The notes beneath the pieces were generated by a model that was not told the DNA's origin, ran no database searches, and saw only the letters and a program-made list of their open reading frames with translations. 64,000 nucleotides of DNA, from the NCBI GenBank assembly GCA_000697055.1, contig JNDT01001503.1, positions 1 to 64,000 of the forward strand, read 5' to 3'. Below, one piece after another: positions 32,458-45,405 of the stretch. Positions within the stretch are counted from its first letter, which is position 1. Every line of letters starts with the position of its first letter. The DNA is from Saksenaea vasiformis B4078. Its lineage: Eukaryota; Mucoromycota; Mucoromycetes; Mucorales; Saksenaeaceae. The position numbers and the translations under genes are program-made.

Positions 32458-33449
32458 CTAGGCAAGCAAAGCACTGAGAATAGCTGGGATACAAACGAGG
32501 GCGACGGTGAATCCCATACCGCTGGCACCATTCTCCGGCTTGGGTGTCTCCGATGCTGCCAAGGTAGCGCCCGAGCGGGTGCTGCTGGCAGTAGTGGTCA
32601 AGGGTGCAAGCGTCGTGGAGGAAGCCAAAGACTTGGTGGTCGCTGCAGACGTAGTGCTGGTGCTAGCAGTCGTAGTGGCGGGCCCTGCGGTCGTAGTAGT
32701 AGTACCGTTAACGCTTGCGGAAACGGAAACAGAAGCAGTGCTGGAGGCAGTAGTAGTAGCAGAAGCCGAAGTGGTAGCAGCAGTAGTAGCGTTGGAAGAC
32801 GCACCACCTTGGATGGTGAATGGGTCGGAGTAAGCAAAGGCACTGCAGCAAATAAATCAGTCATTTACACACATGACATGCGTTGTGTCCGTTTCTTGCC
32901 TTGCACCGTTGTCAGCCTTGTACTGGAACTGCAAAGCATAGACACCATTTGAGGGCAGATCAGAAGGCACCTATCAAGGATGATCATGGAAATCACAGAA
33001 AACAAAAAGTGTTTAGTTGACGTTACACTTGATTTCCCACAAGGGTTATGATGCACGAAAAAAAAGTCTGAGTTACCTTCCACTGGTAATTTCCTTCGGC
33101 ACCCTTCACTGTGAACGAATACTTGGTGGGCAACATAGCATTGCTGTTGCTACCTTCAATCAATTGCACAGTGACATCCTGATTCAAACCGTTGTTCCAG
33201 GCTAAAACGCATCACCCATCTATTAGTCAAATCATTTCTTCTACACTATTAGGTTTGACATACTAATCGCGGTGCTATCGAGAGAAAGAAGGAGGAGTTA
33301 GTAAGGGACCATGTCTATTTTTCATTCAATTACGTTTGTCCAGCGGTAAACTTAGTTCCTTTCAGAGGAGCAGTAACGTAGAACGGTTGGTTTTGCGCAA
33401 TCGCCAGCGCTGCCAGAGCACAAAAGACAGCAAGGAAGAAGGTTCTCAT
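32458..33449 (-). CDS. KRE9/KNH-like Ser/Thr-rich GPI-anchored cell-surface protein
   Basis: Five exons fit in phase: 33449-33334, 33274-33264 (11 nt), 33201-33077, 32970-32900, 32842-32458, giving 235 residues. A signal peptide (MRTFFLAVFCALAALAIA) precedes a Kre9/Knh-type beta domain (FYVTAPLKGTKFTAGQ...ITWNNG...YSFTVKGAEGNYQWKVPSDLPSNGVYALQF). About 80 residues of Ser/Thr/Ala repeats and a hydrophobic C-terminal GPI signal (GFTVALVCIPAILSALLA) follow. Such proteins sit on the plasma membrane or in the wall. The intron between exons 4 and 5 needs a GC donor (GCAAGA). A degenerate duplicate lies at 36.6-37.3 kb. Confidence 0.85.
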
Positions 33450-34045
33450 AGCGTCAAGGGACAGGGAGAGAGAGAGAGTAAAAGTGAAGGAGTGGAAGAG
33501 AAATTAAAAAAAAACGAAGGGAAGAAACTTGGCGCACGCGACATTTGGAGCGAAAACCCAATTTATAAGTTGTCCGGAAAAACTCAGTCTCTCTCTTTCA
33601 TGTGTCTTCAGAATCTAATATCACCTTCCAATGATATAAGTCCCTTCTGAACAAAACATGCGCACCCTTTATCATCATTCTTATCGTTGTTACAAAGAAA
33701 GAAAATGTGTTTTCTCCCTTTCTTCTTTCTGTATCCCTTTTTCTACTAAATGATTCGAATTGACAATAAAAGGGAGATCTACTAAACAATCTACCTGGAT
33801 ACAATCTTCTCGATATCAACATTCGTTTACACAAAAACTCCAAAATGTTAATTTTTTTTCTCTTGTCCTCGTTTAATTATCATCCTAATGACTTTTTCTC
33901 CGGTTTCTGTTACCGATAGTACGAGAGCGTGCGTATACAAACAAGGCAGAAATCCATGCTCTCCTATTTTCTATAGCATCCTATTTCACCCAATTATTCA
34001 CGCGAGTTGCTGCTGCTACCTCACCTTTGAGCTTCTTTGCACTGA
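32815..34045. repeat. segmental duplication, intact copy
   Basis: Aligned by eye to 36630-37820, in the same orientation. It includes the 5' four exons of the KRE9-like gene with their introns and about 600 bp of upstream DNA. Shared blocks run from GGATCGG/GGGTCGG...AGTAAGCAAA through CCTTCCAATGAT and TGGCAGAAAT. Confidence 0.75.
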
Positions 34046-36629
34046 CATATTCGTAGCACAGTGAGCACTACGAAGGCCTGTACCGTACAACCAGTGATGC
34101 GGTATAACAAACAGTTGTTTTTTGGTCTCCGCTCTTGTCTATCTATTAAGGTAAAGCGGCGATGCTCATGCTTAACTCCTGTTCTTCGGTAACGTTACAC
34201 ATAAAACAAACTCTGATCCTTCCTTTCTCTCGCACCCACAACACGATCGCCGCTTCAAATCTCTTGAGTTGAATAAAAACCTTAATTGACCCTGCTTTCT
34301 TTATCAGACAAACAAGTGATTGAGAAAACAGATATGCATACAGTTATCGAAAAGAGGGGGGTTTCTGGGGATGTACCAAAACTTGGTACAGTCCCATTGC
34401 AGGCTACTTGCTGATCCGTTGGACGAAGGCAGACGTGAAACAATCCGCGGAACCCTGTTGTGGCCTATCGTTAGGGAATGATGAAAAACGTGTCCCATTA
34501 CTGTTAACTCTATTACCGTGTATAGTCTCCAGGTATTTTCAGCGGTAAAACCAGCCGGATGATAAGCTCTCTGCGGCATGGTCCATGTACGCTTCACTGA
34601 GGGTCATTCACATGGAGCAATAGAACCAGCTGCATCTCCCCCAAAAAATGAACGAATTTCAAAGACAACACAGTAGATCGCCTGTTCATCTTGTTCTGTA
34701 CACATTTAAGGAATTTCTGCCGTTTCATTATCATCGTACGCTAACCGAACGGATCCATTCTACTGCAAGCAGTGTTATACTTGGTAACGGTGCAGAATAT
34801 GGTTAAACATTCCCTTGATCTGATGAGATATCTTTTAAAAAAAAAGGTAACTGAAACAACTCTGACGTTGTAGTGAGTGGGCTTGCAATAGCTGTCCACG
34901 ATCGTGTAACGTTTTTTTTTTGAAAAAAAGTGTCAGGAACTGAGCTGATCCGTTGCTCCGAAGGCTATAATTTTTTATGAGCACGTTTCGAAAACTGTAA
35001 ACATAGGCTTATTGAGAAACTTAGGAGTATAAATACGAATACATCTATCTTATAATGGATGCAAACGTCTAAGCATAGAGAACCTTTCTGGATGCATAAA
35101 CAATGTTGTCACCTCGTCATGTCCGATTGCCTACAAGGTCTTGAAGTGATTGCTTTGATAGGGTAGCAGTAGCAAGCCTTTGTCGCACTGCACTAATTAC
35201 ATCAATCTGTGCGAAGATGGCTCACATCGAGAGATCTACCATATGAGATCTCAATCATGATGAAACATTGCTAGGAGTTGGTGCTATTGGTATATTACAG
35301 AATTGTCAACATGGATGCCTTCTACATCCACCTTCTAGTAGACTTTAAGGGGATCTGCAATGTGTGCTATCTTGCCTATCTCCTAACATGATGCCTAGCT
35401 TAAAAACGGTTAAAGTCGAACGATTACTGTACAGCACTACCTAAATATGAAGGATTCTCAAACATTTCATCCCTCGCTAACAATTGAACAGGGGTTTACG
35501 CTGAACTTGCATCAGTGAGGATTCATCAGATAAATCACGTTAGAAAATCGAGTTCAACTTGTGCAGACCGCTCCTCGACCGACACGAAATAGTGTAGATA
35601 CCTATCATGGCAAGTACAGCTCATATACCTTTCTGGCGAGATTTTATCTAGCAACACAGGAGCTATTGCGGATGGTGATTTGGCGAGAGCTTTAGAATGG
35701 CACAGGTACAAATAACCGAGCATGTTCATACAAAACGATATGTAACGTATTTTGTACCGAAAAGGAAGCATTTATAGCCAGAATTGGATAACACTTCTAC
35801 ATGTAGTAAATTAAACGACTCGCAGAAGGAAGTAGTCAGAAGAGCGGAGCTGAAGAATACATGATCACGCATAATTAACAGCGGCTGTTCTTTTCGGACT
35901 GGCGATGTAGTATTCTGGAAATTCGCATACTGTCATAAACGGAACTGTAGCACTGATTCGTCGTGGAATGGTCTGTACAGGCCAACGTTACTCAATTGCC
36001 CAAAATTGGCTGCAAGAAAAAAGAGATGAAAATATGGAGCCAAATATGATTGGACGGCGGTCATCAGAATGGATAATGGGAATTCGGGATCGTCCTCAGA
36101 AGAATATCCAGAATGGTGTGGCAAAAGATGCGGTTTCACATCTGATATTGATCACTGAAAGTAGTCGGACCCACCTGTCGGAACTTTTATTCAACAACTG
36201 TCTTATGAAGACAATGAACTATACACCGATTGCCAAAAGGTTTCTTAATCGTTGTTTAGACGTATATATACTAGTGCAACTAAATGGATTTCCTCTTCAC
36301 CTAAACAAAAAAGCTATGTTTTGTCTCGTTCCACATTTCCTTATCAATTATCCAGATACGATGACACTAACGTTAGTACAGAAGAAGTAGCGTTTACCCT
36401 ATTCCTTCAACGCTCTGAGATATCAATGAATACCGTTCGTGTGAAAGCTGCTAATGCCATATCCTCTCAAAGAATTCCCTAAGATACCTAGAAAGATTTT
36501 GGAGAACGTCTATAGTACTGCTGTTTCCCAGGAGTTTGAACTCAATATAGTCGAATACAGAGCTATTTCCTGCCACCTGTCGCTTCACCAATTCAGCGGC
36601 TGATGCTTTATATCTCGTCTAGAAGCGGC
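34046..36629. other. 2.6 kb gap, no supported gene
   Basis: I see no long frame with a recognisable motif. The frame at 35968-36390 (140 residues) and the minus frame at 34304-34597 lack family resemblance and I leave them out. Given the duplication on either side, this may be decayed accessory DNA. Confidence 0.4.
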
Positions 36630-37253
36630 GTCATCTTGTATAGAAAATGGATCGGCAGTAAGCAAATTCACTGCAGTAACAGGATCAGTCGCCTACATAC
36701 GGCGTGTCGTTTTTACCTTGTGTAATTATCGGACTTGTACTGGAACTGCGAAGCATGGACGTCATTTGAGGGTAAGTCAGAAGCCATCTGCCGATGAAGA
36801 TCATGAAAGTGATAGAAACGAAGAACCTTTAGTTGATGCTATTTTGAGGTGCCACAGAGGTTAAGGTACATGAAAAAAAGTCTTAGTTATCTTCCAACTG
36901 TAATATCATTCGGCACCCTTCACTACGAACGAGTATCTGGTTAGTAACATAACGCTCCTGTTTCTGCCTTCAATCCGTTGCACAGTGACATCCTGATCTA
37001 AACCATTGTTCTAGGCTGAACGCATCATCTATTACTCAAATAATTTCTTCCACTGGGTTGACATACTAATCGCGGTACTACCGAGATAGAGAGAAGAAGG
37101 AGCTCGTAAGGCTCCGTGCCTATTTTTCACTCAATTATCTTTGTCCAGCGGTAAACTTGGTTCCTTTTAGAGGAGCAGTAACATGAAACGGTGGGTTTTA
37201 CGCAATCGTCAGAGATGTCAGAGCACAAGTAACGACATGAAAGAAGGTCCTCA
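36630..37253 (-). pseudogene. degenerate duplicate of the KRE9-like gene
   Basis: It corresponds to the signal peptide through Kre9/Knh exons of the gene at 32458-33449, with introns retained. The original start codon position survives (CCTCATAGCGTCAA near 37245-37258), and the microexon region TACTAATCGCGGT is conserved near 37064. Multiple substitutions and indels disrupt the frames, and the Ser/Thr-rich and GPI part is absent. Retained introns show a DNA-level, not RNA-mediated, duplication. Confidence 0.75.
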
Positions 37254-37820
37254 TAGCGTCAAAGACCGCAAGAAAAAGAAGGTGAGAAATGGAGTGGAAA
37301 AGAAATCAAGTGGAAGCGAAGAAACTTGGCGCGCACGGCATTTACAGCAGAGACATAATTTATAAGCTTTCCGGGACAGTTCTTCCTTTCAGACTATCTT
37401 CTCCATGTGTCTATAGATTCCAATATCGCCTTCCAATGATAAACCCCTTCTGATAACATGTGTAGCGTTAATTGTCAACCTTACTAATGTTGCGAAGGAA
37501 AAAAAGAAAATGTACCTTCTGGCTTTCTATTTTCTGTATCCCTTTTTCTACCGAACCGACAATAAAGGGATATCTAGAATCGTAGACGATCCAGCTGTCA
37601 CGGTCATTTCAACCCGATGCCATTTAACCAAGATTTCAAACCGTTAGCTTCCTTATCATGTATAACTATCACCGTATGGACCTCTCAGTTTCTGTCACCA
37701 ACGGTACGGGAACGTGCGCTTGCGAACATGGCAGAAATACATGCTCGGCTATTTTCTAGATAGCATCTTTCCACACAACTGTTTACGCTAGCTTCTGCTA
37801 TCTCACATTTGAGTTCTATA
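36630..37820. repeat. segmental duplication, decayed copy
   Basis: Partner of 32815-34045, direct orientation, about 3.8 kb apart. Divergence is moderate (roughly four-fifths identical by eye in the best blocks) and includes noncoding upstream sequence. Confidence 0.7.
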
Positions 37821-38411
37821 GCCATACCCGCCTCATATAATATAGCGAGTAATGTAAGAGATAGATCGAACGAGACTTGCAGAATTTCAACGTTAAATCT
37901 GTGCGTTCGGAAAACTTTATTCTGCACATCACAAACGCGATCCGTGCATAACGTAAACTCCATCGTATTACTTGCGTGAATTTGGTCTTCCATGTATACG
38001 AAATTTGTTCGAGAATCATACAATATATTTCATGGTAATGAAATGCGTTGCTATAGTGATGTCGATTTACCTACCCGAAGATATCCCGTTGCTTGTGCGG
38101 GCGGCCGCATAGCACAAAAGCCTGTGGTGTACGAGTTCCTTCCCCCCCCCCCTATGAATAATTTGTCAATATTGAAGGCGACTTCGTTTACTACATGCAA
38201 AAGCCCTGCATGTTCTCCCGATGGATTAAACATACACACTTGTAACAGCTTTTCAAATAACTGAGCAACGCAATGTCATGCAGGCTCTGAAATCCTGTGA
38301 AGGGAAACAGGTCAGCCACGACTCAGTTTCGTGCTCCGCAGCTGCGTTTCCGGGGCAGCAAAACGATTGTCTATTTATGCCAGCATTCCCCAAGTCACCA
38401 ATACTCTATCG
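37821..38411. other. gap before the F-box gene
   Basis: No supported gene. It contains a C10 run near 38143 and presumably the promoter of the F-box/WD gene. Confidence 0.4.
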
Positions 38412-40011
38412 ATGTCGGAACCTGACAGAAAACGCCAACGGAGAACCAAGAAAATCGGCACATCGCTTACGTCCAAACGTGTAGATTTCACCTCTCATTT
38501 GTTTTCTGATGAGTTGATATTACACATCTTCGCTTATCTCGCTGCTGACGATCTTACTCGATGCGCCGCAGTTAACTCGAGCTGGTCTCGATTGGCAAAT
38601 GACGAAATGGTTAGAGAGTTAACTACCGGAAAGACAGCATTAAAGGTTTTTTAGCTGTGGAAACCGTTATTTCTTCGTCGATTTTGGAATCCCAACAGTA
38701 AAATCACTAGCGGCGGCAAAGACATGACATGGAAGACGAGATACAAGATCAATCATAACTGGGAATCAGGTAGCTTTAGATCATTTGGACTAACACACAT
38801 ATTAAACTTTTCTTGGATATACATCAGGTAATTGTCAAGAGGCACACTTGGAAATTGGAGGACGAGAACAACGGGCGTCACCAGAGGACAAATGTCCTCT
38901 TGTACAACTGCATAAGGATCTTATCTATTTGGCCTATCCTGATACATCCATCGTCGAAGTATGGCGGACGCAGAAAGGTCAACATTCTTTACTGGGACGT
39001 ATAGAATCCAAGCAAATCCAAGGTTCTATTAGCTGTCTCAAGATCGAACGGAATCGCCTTGCTATTGGATACCATCATGGTGCTTTTGCGATTTGGGAGA
39101 TTTCTGAAACAAAATTTGCTGCGTTGGAGATAGTTACCTACACACCGTTTTCAACAAGCAGAAACCCTGTTGAATCTATTGGTTTTTCCTATCCAGTTGT
39201 GGCTATATGCACGGCCAACATGACATGGTCCGCTTTTTACGTGGATCAAATCAGCAACAAACTGCAGCTGATCTATCAGCTGCAGAGTCCGATTCGATGG
39301 AGCCCGATCGTGGTGGAGCTGGAGCCTTGTGAAGCCTCGTCGCGTCCGTTATGGCGGGCCATGATTTGTTTTGGAATACTCGTTGGCGGCAATTCATATT
39401 CGATGGGAATTCAGGTACGCTGATTCAAACCGTAGCCAGGATTGATGTAACGGTTGTTTCAAAAAAAAAAAAAGGAGCTTATCTTGTCGACGAGGTCCAT
39501 CGTTTCTTCTCGTCACTGTTCAGCCTTCGACCGAGATAGTTTCTTCTTCCGTCCTACGCATACGGCTAATGATTTACCTCAATCCATCACTTCACTCGCG
39601 TATTCTGCACCCTACCTAGTCACATCCCATGCAAACAACACCATCCAGCAATATCGCATCCATTCATCCAAAGACAAATTGGAATTGATCTACATACGGA
39701 CGCTATACGGTCATACCTGCAAAGTGAGTTCTCTCGCACTAAACTCCACCGAAGGCAGACTCGTGAGTGGCGACCGCTCAGGTGTCAAAATTTGGGATCT
39801 ACAACACTTGGAGGGGCAACGCAAAGATTATGCGATACATAATCCCGGCAATGAGTATGTCGTGGCCATTAAAAACTCAAAAGCAGATGAACCTTCATGG
39901 GATATGGAATGGCTCCAGTTTGACCACGATAAAATCGTTGCTCTTCTACGCCACACAACGAACATACAAGACTCACCCGTCATAAAGCTATGGTCCTTTG
40001 CAGATGTTTAA
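38412..40011 (+). CDS. F-box / WD-repeat-like protein
   Basis: Four exons: 38412-38609, 38655-38769, 38828-39414, 39475-40011, about 478 residues. A basic N-terminus (DRKRQRRTKK) precedes an F-box, HLFSDELILHIFAYLAADDLTRCAAVNSSWSRLANDEMLWKPLF. A beta-propeller-like region follows: IERNRLAIGYHHGAFAIWEI, ITSLAYSAPYLVTSHANNTIQQYRI, LYGHTCKVSSLALNSTEGRLVSGDRSGVKIWDLQ. F-box proteins link targets to SCF ubiquitin ligases through Skp1, and the propeller is the likely substrate-binding part. Exon 4 is taken to begin at 39475 after an A-rich tract, giving GIQELILS. Convergent with RPP0, 177 bp apart. Confidence 0.85.
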
Positions 40012-40188
40012 AATACTTCTACACCCTTCAACTTAAACAATTCTACTTCTTCCCAGACGTCGATAGTGTGTTTCCAATAAAATTTCAAAATTCAAAAACC
40101 GAATATGTGCGAGAAATAAATCTGCTTATTTTTATTGTTACAAAAGGAGAGCAACCTCTTCACTGATCCAATGTGAGTTGGAAGGTGT

Positions 40189-41175
40189 TTAGTCGAAAAG
40201 ACCGAAGCCCATGTCGTCATCGGACTCTTCTTCTTCCTCAACCTTCTTCTCCTCAGCAGCGGGGGCATCAGCGGCAGCAGCAGCAGGGGCGGCAGCAACA
40301 GCGAAAGCCTCGGGGTTCTCGAGGAACTCCTTCAACTTCTCAGAGCCAGCGAAGGTGTAGTCGGAGGCAGCGGAGACAGCCAACAAGTTCTTGTAACCGT
40401 TGATGATGGAGTGGGGAACGGAGGCAACGGTGGGATAGCCAACAGCCAAAGAGACGGAGGCGACCTCACGGATAGCAGCCAACAAGTTGCCAACCAACTG
40501 GGACTCTTCAACATCCAAGACTTCAGAGGAGAAGGTGGAACCGTTGTCGTAGACTTGGGTAACAGCCATACCGTAGGTGAAGGGAGAGATGTTCAACATG
40601 TTCAAAAGAGTGGCTTCGGAAGCACCGACCTTCTCACCAGCGTGGACAAGGTTGACATCGGAAACGATTTCAATAGTACCACGAGAAATCTTGGTGGGGA
40701 TACCAAGAGCCTGGAAGAAAGAGGTCTTACCGGGTTCCATACCGGTGTTACCACCGGGAACGACGACATCGACGGGAGCGATGGCACCAGCACGGGCAGG
40801 GGCAGCAACCTGAACATAGTCCGTAAGTCATTTGGATCCCAAAAAGCACCCTTCTTTTATACTTACTCTGTTGGAAAGGACCTTGTCACGGACTTCCTTC
40901 AAGTCATTGTTGGTGAAGATGAAACCAATGTTACCCTTGACGTGGGGAAGGATACGCTCGAACTCGGGACGCTCGGAGACGAGACCCTTCAAGGCACGGC
41001 GGACCATGGTGTTCTTACCCATGAGGACAACAGCCTCGCCACGGAGGGAGTGACGGATCTGGTGCATCTGGTTGGAACTGACATTGTCAATGTTGACAAC
41101 GAAGATGGACTTGTAGATGTCCAAGTAGTTCTTGAGCTTCTCAAAGTACAATTCTTTGGCTTCTCTCTTCGACAT
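40189..41175 (-). CDS. RPP0: 60S acidic ribosomal protein P0 (uL10)
   Basis: Two exons (41175-40867 and 40809-40189) give 309 residues. The N-terminal uL10 domain ([51 protein letters not shown]) binds the GTPase centre of 25S rRNA. The central block has [24 protein letters not shown] and ITPFTYG-like NISPFTYGM. The C-terminus is Ala-rich hinge plus [16 protein letters not shown], the P-stalk tail that recruits elongation factors. The intron sits after AspLysValLeuSerAsnArg. Codon use is strongly biased, as expected for a highly expressed gene, which creates a long antisense shadow frame. Confidence 0.97.
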
Positions 41176-41417
41176 GATAATCTGTTCGAGGACTATTTAT
41201 GAGCCTACCAAAAACATAGGTTAGCATACTGATCATAGCCATCCCCATCACTAGAGAACCAATGGATGGATCAACGGATGGGTAGATGGATGGATGGGTT
41301 CAATTTACCAAAGGCAAATAAGGGAAAGAACTTCTGGCGTGGTCCTGAGAAAACCATTTAAATGTCGGGAGTGACGAGTCCCGCTGTAGCAGTCACGACA
41401 ATGAGCTTGGAATTCGG

Positions 41418-43066
41418 ATGTCGCTAGCGGTGTGTCTTTCACGCCCCCAAAGTGCGGCACTCGGGTCGCAGCGCGGTAGTCCGGCATACAATATAGGATT
41501 TGCAGCCACAACCCCTGAAAACTTAAAAACTGCTCAAAAAAGGAATCGCTTTTTGTTCAAACATTATTCAGACGTGCAATTCGTTCATCGTGATTCCTTT
41601 CCCCAATTCCCTTCAGGGGACTCGGCTTTCGAAATCCCAGTGCGCCTATGGATGAAAGCGGAAAATGCAAGATGAGTACCGATAGTGGTTGGTGCAGGCG
41701 GCCTCAAAAATGGTTATCCTTCGGCTGGTGGAAGAATGGTGGCCAAAGTGCGTATGGGTGTCCTCCGTTACGAAAATCCTTCACGCATACTTTTTGGTAT
41801 CGATATCCGTCCGAAGTATACGAAAAACCTCATAGAGACTCAATGTGAAGGAGGGTGCTATGAATGCAAAACTAAGCTGTTGTATGTCTCATGCAAAGCG
41901 AGAGTTCAGCGGCTCTTTTACAATGGATTTTGTCGTCTATATCTCGACGGAGGTAAAGATGAAGATAAACATCCGCATTCGGCATATCAAGCGAAGCATC
42001 TGTCAGTGGAAGGCCGCTCTAAGTTTGAGGAACACGTTATCGCAAATAAGTCAGCCACTCCCAACTCCCTGGTTCTGAGAGTAAACAGGCACTCTTCAGA
42101 ATACTTTCCTGTCGGCAATATTGACAATGGGATTCTTCAGAACTTGGATAGAACGACCTATGAACGCGATCGTATTGTTAAGAAGTACGGGATGGCAAAG
42201 AATCAGGGGTCATCTCTAGAGCAACTTAGAGATATACAATCGGAATATGAAGGATATTTCACTCATTGCAATATGCTAAAAGCTTCAACAGTTATCGCGT
42301 TCTGTTCACCTTCTGTTGCAAATTTCGTGGATCTGAAGAAGTATCCACCGGTAACCGATGTGACGCTCCGTGTGTTCAAACAGCCGTACTATCTTTGTAC
42401 ACCAGTTGTGGTATTCTGCCCACAATTGGAAAGACACGTTGTGAATTTTGCGGCCATTTTTGACGGGCTCACTACCCAGCGCTACGCGCAATACTTCATG
42501 TCACTGTTCATAACGTATGGCATAAATTTCGATAACGAAAACGATATGCTGGGAATTGCTGCCGATTTTTCTGTAGCCCAGCGGAACGGGGCTTTGAAGG
42601 CATATCAACAACTCACCAGACACAGAGATGGTGAAAAGTACGTCAAAGGCTGTTTCATGCACTATATGCAGTCAGTAAAACGTGTATCGGCGATGCATGC
42701 GGTCGCTCCTCCGAAGAAACAGAAAGAGTTCCAAAAGCTTACGCACAGCTTACGCATTGTCCGAGAGAAACCGCAATTCTCCAAAAACTCCCAGTCGCAG
42801 CGAAGTGGCTTGAATGGTGGCAACGTAGATCCATCCTTGCCATGATTTTTCACTCAAGATCAAAGACGAAACACTCTCTGATGATGAGCCACTCTACGCG
42901 AACGACCAACGCAGTTGAATCGTACCATAACGATCTGTACCGCAACTTCAAACGCAAACAATTCCTCGCGGCAGGCCTAAGTGGCCTGCTTAAGTACATT
43001 AAGAGCGATGAAGCTGGATTTCGCCGCTTTGCGTCCGATACAAAGTGGTCATATCCGTCTTTGTAG
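41418..43066 (+). pseudogene. MULE-like (Mutator-type) transposase, broken
   Basis: An N-terminal segment (DSFPQFPSGDSAFEIPVRLW) is separated by an in-frame TGA at 41673-41675 from VPIVVGAGGLKNGYP. A zinc-type region follows (CYECKTKLLYVSC ... DEDKHPHSAYQAKHLS), reminiscent of the WRKY/GCM1-like fingers of MULEs. The transposase core holds VVFCPQLERHVVNFAAIFDGLTTQRY, GIAADFSVAQRNGALKAY (second acidic residue) and GCFMHYMQSV (the C/H motif). After about 42755 the frame shifts to LPVAAKWLEWWQRRS and RTTNAVESYHNDLYR, with the conserved Glu and His. One nonsense and one frameshift indicate a dead copy. I did not find terminal inverted repeats by eye. Confidence 0.78.
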
Positions 43067-45405
43067 TTACATAGCCTTCGAAGGCAATACAAGGTCCAAA
43101 CGATTAACATATTACCCCCGACTTTAGACTTACTGAAAAGTTTTCAATATACTATTTGTACGTTTAACAAAATTGAAAGGTTCCACATTTAATATTACAA
43201 GAGAATGGCAACGTTCTGAACGTAAATACTCGCAAGGCGGTACTGTTGGTCTATCAGACGTTTTTGTGACACAGAACATTGATTGTATCGTTCATACTTT
43301 GTGCATGTATGTTTATTCATTAGTGGTTCTGTAGGTTCGCTTTCTAAATAACAAATGTTAGCCCCTTCCATTTCGTCGAGACGTTTCTCGCGCTCTCTTT
43401 CAATTTCTGCATTGACGGGCTTTCCGTAAAAAGTTCACGCTGCTTGCGAGTGCGTGATGGCTATTCTCGTAGCCATTGTTACCGATCAGGAGTAGGACCT
43501 CCAAACTAGTGGCAACGTAAGTTGTAGATATGAAATTGTTTTCCGATCCGAAAGATGACGATTAAATACGCAATATCCGAGCGGCCGCCAGTGTTCTGAG
43601 AAATATGGTTAATTGAAATTATCGTTGCTGTATGATAGTACAAAAGTCTTCTAAAGAGGAGGCACTCGTTTTATTTAAGAGGTCTTTTGAAACGAGATGA
43701 CTTGTGATGCACGAACACGCAGCATTCGCTCAGCTTTCGGACGTTTCCAGAGACACGACCATCCTCCCTTGGATCCATTCATACCACCGCCAGTCATAAC
43801 CCACGCCCAGGCAGCTTGCATTTTTAATGATCAGCTCATCAATCCACAGAATAAAAAAAAAATCTGCGAAATGCGAGTCGTTGCGATTGAAGAGGTGAAC
43901 GTATGCTTTATAAACGATGATCCGACAGAGCCCTTTCTCGTAGCAACGCAGCGCATATTCTTCTCCTCATTCCGACACCTACGATAACGTCCCACAAACA
44001 CAGATACTGACAGCTTTTCTTCCAGATCAACCGAAAATTATAAGCAGGCCGATCTCATCAATTCTACAGAAGCACTGGAGGAAGAGTCAAGTACGGCCAA
44101 TAAGCTCATTCGTTGGCATTGCTCCCATGTGTCTGGATAAAAAGTGTCAACGAATCTTCTCCTGCCTATAGATTCTCAATTACAATTCTTTGAATTCATC
44201 AACCACGTCTTTCTACCTTACGACCCACATAACGAATCTGTCTACGAATATACCTAACTGATGGTACAGCAGATTTTCGAAATCGCCGCTACATATACCA
44301 CGCTGTTTAATGGGAAAACGACCTCCAGCTTCACGCAGTTCGCAACCAGTAAGAAGATTGCATGTTTGAAAGCTAACAATCCAAGAAAACGCCTAAGTAA
44401 CGGGCCACACATGCAGCGTATAGTTTTATATATAATGAGGCCAGCTGACAAAGGTACTATATACTTGCTGTAGTGGCCGTGAAAGTCTAACACTGAATGT
44501 AAAGCATTTCTAGCACAAAGTATCAGCAATTACCAGGATCGCTACATCTCATTTATCCGAGGATTAAAGAAGGACAATCTCACTATTGTTGGCTATGCGC
44601 GCAAGTCACCAAATGACCTTACCAACGACACTCTTGGCGTGACACTGAACAAAAATGATATACTGCCTTCGAAACCGCTCACTAGCGGATCAGGTGTATA
44701 TCTCTCCAAAAAGCCGAGCTAACAGCGCAATTGCCTCTCGAGATATCTCCAAATCTGTGGAACTAAGCCAGCTTTAACTTGATGATTGTGCCGGTGCCAC
44801 ACAGAGTAAGTTTAAAGAAAAGTGGGACGATTGTGACAAGCTTAACTCAGTATTCATCCAATATAGCGATGCTCTCATTTTTATCCAAAACGGAATCAAA
44901 AATATGCCTCATTGTACTTGACTATGCAGCCTTATCTACTAATCCGGACGACGTCAAGCAGCTAATTAGGTAAGCTTTACTGCACATAGTCTCCCAGGAT
45001 TGCACGCACTAACACTTACGTAGTAATCATGCCTGCATCCACTACATCATTGTCAACAGGATCAGCATTACAGGAAAATATGAAGTTCACCGACGCTTCC
45101 CAGCACTACACTCAGAAGAATATTTGGAGAACTTTGACTGTCGGCAAAGCTACCCAAAGCAAACAGTATCTTCATAAACTTCGGTAGCACTTTATTTGAC
45201 AGACTTAGAAATTGTATTCGGTTTTTTCAACATATACGTCCACACACAAAATCCTGTAGAGCCATTGGCGCCCACATGAGATGTTATGCTTTTTGTGTGG
45301 CGTCGGCGCAGTATAAACTTTACCCAAATTTTAAGAGGAGCGATTCCGTGAGCTCAGATCGATAAATAGACGTTAGCCATTACAACACCCCTTCCTTTAA
45401 TTTCT
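43067..45405. other. 2.3 kb region with unidentified protein-like relics
   Basis: Several short plus-strand frames read like coding sequence interrupted by stops. Examples are 43697-43987 (QRHDHPPLDPFIPPPVITHAQAA), about 44033-44470 (SQLQFFEFINHVFLPYD, FEIAATYTTLFNGK) and 44880-45170 (CLIVLDYAALSTNPDDVKQLI, then HACIHYIIVNRISITG). I recognise none. They could be one decayed gene or element between the MULE and the SEL1 array. The last 100 bp are the promoter of the first SEL1 gene. Confidence 0.35.

Noticed and set aside
40411..41202. 263-codon plus-strand frame opposite RPP0
   Set aside because: Shadow caused by strong codon bias of the ribosomal protein gene.
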